DNA from: Oscillospiraceae bacterium
GTDB lineage: Bacteria > Bacillota > Clostridia > Oscillospirales > UBA929
NCBI GenBank assembly: GCA_031258665.1
Contig: JAIRML010000264.1
Coordinates: 1 to 5,934, forward strand
Reading direction: 5' to 3'
Length of the DNA: 5,934 nt
Part shown: positions 4,711-5,934 of the stretch, one piece after another
How the letters are laid out: every line of letters starts with the position of its first letter
How positions within the stretch are numbered: the stretch's first letter is position 1
The notes under the pieces: generated by a model
The model's database searches: none
Told to the model about the DNA's origin: nothing
Seen by the model: only the letters and a program-made list of their open reading frames with translations
Program-made: the position numbers and the translations under genes

Positions 4711-5880
4711 ATGCTGAAAATCTTGCTGGTGGAGGGCGAAGCCGCCGTTTTGGAATCCCTCCGCAAAAGCGTACATTGGGAGGAATGCGGCTACACATGT
4801 GTGGGCGAGGCGTCCGACGGGGAACTGGCTTACACGCTGATCAAGGAAAAAAGGCCGGACGTCATCATCACCAACATCCAGATGCCGCTCATGGACGGGT
4901 TGGAGCTCAGCCGGCTGGTCCGCAGCGAGATGCCGGACATCAAGATCATCATCCTCACGGGGTGCAGCGATTTTCGATGTGTGCAGAGGGCGCTCAGACT
5001 CGGTGTCAGTGAATATCTGCTGACACCGGCGGCCGGCGCCGTCATCGTCGAGGCGCTGGCGCGCATCCGAAAGATCATCGAGCGCGAACGCGAGCAGCGG
5101 GACTTTCTGGACCGCTGCCACCGCGAGGGTGCTGTGGGGCGCGCGGAGAGTACAAACCGGGCGCCGCCGCGCCCGAACCGCGCGGTGAGCCTCAGCACGC
5201 TGGACGCGGGCCAGATCGACAAGACCTTGGTGGAGCGTTTTTTGCGCAGCGGGGTGCGTTCGGAGGCGCGGGCGCTGGTGGAGGAACTCTTTGGCAAGAT
5301 CGGCCGGGCGCACGCGGAATCGCTGCTGCTCCGGCAGTACCTGGCCATGGACATTCACTTCACGGTCAGCGCGTTTGTCGGCCGGCTCGGCATCGACCAA
5401 GAACTGCTCCGGCAGCGGTGCGGCGCCATCGACAACATCGCCTCCGAACTCAGCAGCGTGGAGGGGACGAAGCGGTACCTGAGTCATCTGCTCACGGAGA
5501 GCGTCGTCCTGCGGGATGAGGTCTCCCAGCGGCGCTGCAACGCGCTGATCCGCGAGGCGCAGGGGTATATTGAGGAGAACTACAACAGCGACATCTCGCT
5601 GAACAAGGTGGCCAAATTTGTCAACGTCAGCCCCACGCATTTCAGCGCGCTGTTCAGGCAGGAGACAGGCACAACCTTCATCGAGCATCTCACCTCCGTG
5701 CGGATGGGGAAGGCCCGGGAACTGCTGTGCTGCACGGCGATGAAGGCCTCGGAGGTGGCGTATGAGACGGGCTACCACGACCCGCACTACTTCAGCCATC
5801 TGTTTAAAAAAGTCAACGGGTGCACACCGAGGGATTTTCGATACAAAAGGAAGGCCGAGCGATGCAGACAGGAGCGATAG
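4711..5880 (+). CDS. YesN/AraC-type response regulator with a degenerate (pseudo-)receiver
   Basis: A 389-residue regulator: receiver domain at about 1-122, a helical linker at about 165-275, and an AraC-family double helix-turn-helix at about 283-385 (ISLNKVAKFVNVSPTHFSAL, then KASEVAYETGYHDPHYFSHL and the family-typical CTPRDFR). Relatives are two-component regulators paired with membrane histidine kinases and often control sugar uptake or envelope genes. The receiver keeps its frame (KILLVEGE, DVIITNIQMPLMDGLEL, IIILTG with T83, EYLLTP), but the phosphoacceptor Asp is N55 (codon AAC at 4873-4875), the conserved Lys is T105, and the acidic pair is E8-G9. Phosphorylation at the usual site is therefore unlikely; control by another signal, or constitutive dimerisation, is inferred. 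ATG 4711 is chosen because family sequence (MLKILLV) starts there and a strong RBS precedes it; an in-frame GTG at 4606 would translate the leader hairpins and is rejected. No kinase gene is visible beside it. Confidence 0.9.
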   Translation: MLKILLVEGEAAVLESLRKSVHWEECGYTCVGEASDGELAYTLIKEKRPDVIITNIQMPLMDGLELSRLVRSEMPDIKIIILTGCSDFRCVQRALRLGVSEYLLTPAAGAVIVEALARIRKIIEREREQRDFLDRCHREGAVGRAESTNRAPPRPNRAVSLSTLDAGQIDKTLVERFLRSGVRSEARALVEELFGKIGRAHAESLLLRQYLAMDIHFTVSAFVGRLGIDQELLRQRCGAIDNIASELSSVEGTKRYLSHLLTESVVLRDEVSQRRCNALIREAQGYIEENYNSDISLNKVAKFVNVSPTHFSALFRQETGTTFIEHLTSVRMGKARELLCCTAMKASEVAYETGYHDPHYFSHLFKKVNGCTPRDFRYKRKAERCRQER

Positions 5881-5934
5881 GGCTCTCGCGCCGTGTGATG
5901 TTCCGAGCTGCGACTGCCGCGCGGCGCGACGGGT
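5862..5934 (+). CDS. Possible start of a downstream gene, cut by window edge
   Basis: ATG 5862 opens a frame (MQTGAIGLSRRVMFRAATAARRDG) that runs to the window edge without a stop. AAAGGAAGG (5845-5853) lies 8 nt upstream as a good RBS, and the frame overlaps the end of the response regulator by 19 nt, which suggests translational coupling in one operon. An in-frame ATG at 5898 is an alternative start. Twenty-four residues are too few to identify the product; a sensor kinase or transporter component would be a usual neighbour, but nothing here shows it. Confidence 0.4.
   Translation, partial: MQTGAIGLSRRVMFRAATAARRDG

Noticed and set aside
4576..5799. A 407-codon open frame on the minus strand opposite the response regulator
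   Set aside because: It is antisense to a recognisable receiver plus AraC domain, with low-complexity composition and no plausible RBS.

Overview
The window looks like chromosomal DNA of a GC-rich, endospore-forming member of the Clostridia, perhaps Oscillospiraceae-like. The reasons are a SipL-type spore morphogenesis protein (SPOCS domains plus LysM), strong GGAGG-type ribosome binding sites, a YesN-type AraC response regulator, GC-rich coding DNA and AT-rich regulatory patches. Species cannot be named from the sequence alone.

Layout, left to right. (1) Positions 1-203, minus strand: the N-terminal part of a GlcG/HbpS (DUF336) family protein, cut by the window edge. (2) Positions 204-324: a divergent intergenic region with a sigma-E-like promoter candidate facing right. 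(3) Positions 325-1875, plus: a SipL-like spore protein. (4) Positions 1882-2895, minus: a complete XerC/XerD-like tyrosine recombinase, tail-to-tail with sipL and only 6 bp away, with its own sigma-A-type promoter. (5) Positions 2997-3038: a strong intrinsic terminator for the next gene. (6) Positions 3059-3673, minus: a small exported protein with a Big_2-like C-terminal domain. (7) Positions 3674-4710: about 1 kb without a convincing gene but full of structure. It holds promoters on both strands, short direct repeats, a GC-rich stretch, a 25-bp inverted-repeat pair around a 125-bp AT-rich core, and a hairpin-rich leader. (8) Positions 4711-5880, plus: a YesN/AraC-type response regulator whose receiver lacks the phosphoacceptor aspartate. 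(9) From 5862: the possible start of a translationally coupled gene that runs off the window.

The genes do not form one pathway. They are separate transcription units: sporulation (sipL), site-specific recombination, an exported protein, and a regulator. Three observations deserve attention. The response regulator is a pseudo-receiver (N55 in place of Asp, T105 in place of Lys, E8-G9 in place of the acidic pair). A 25-bp G-rich, hairpin-forming motif occurs three times, twice in 5' leaders at nearly the same distance (18 and 19 nt) from the likely start codon. The 25-bp inverted repeats at 4182-4206 and 4332-4356 enclose a promoter-like AT-rich segment and resemble either a small invertible switch or a MITE; an intact tyrosine recombinase gene lies about 1.3 kb away. 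No CRISPR array, tRNA, rRNA or complete insertion sequence was seen.
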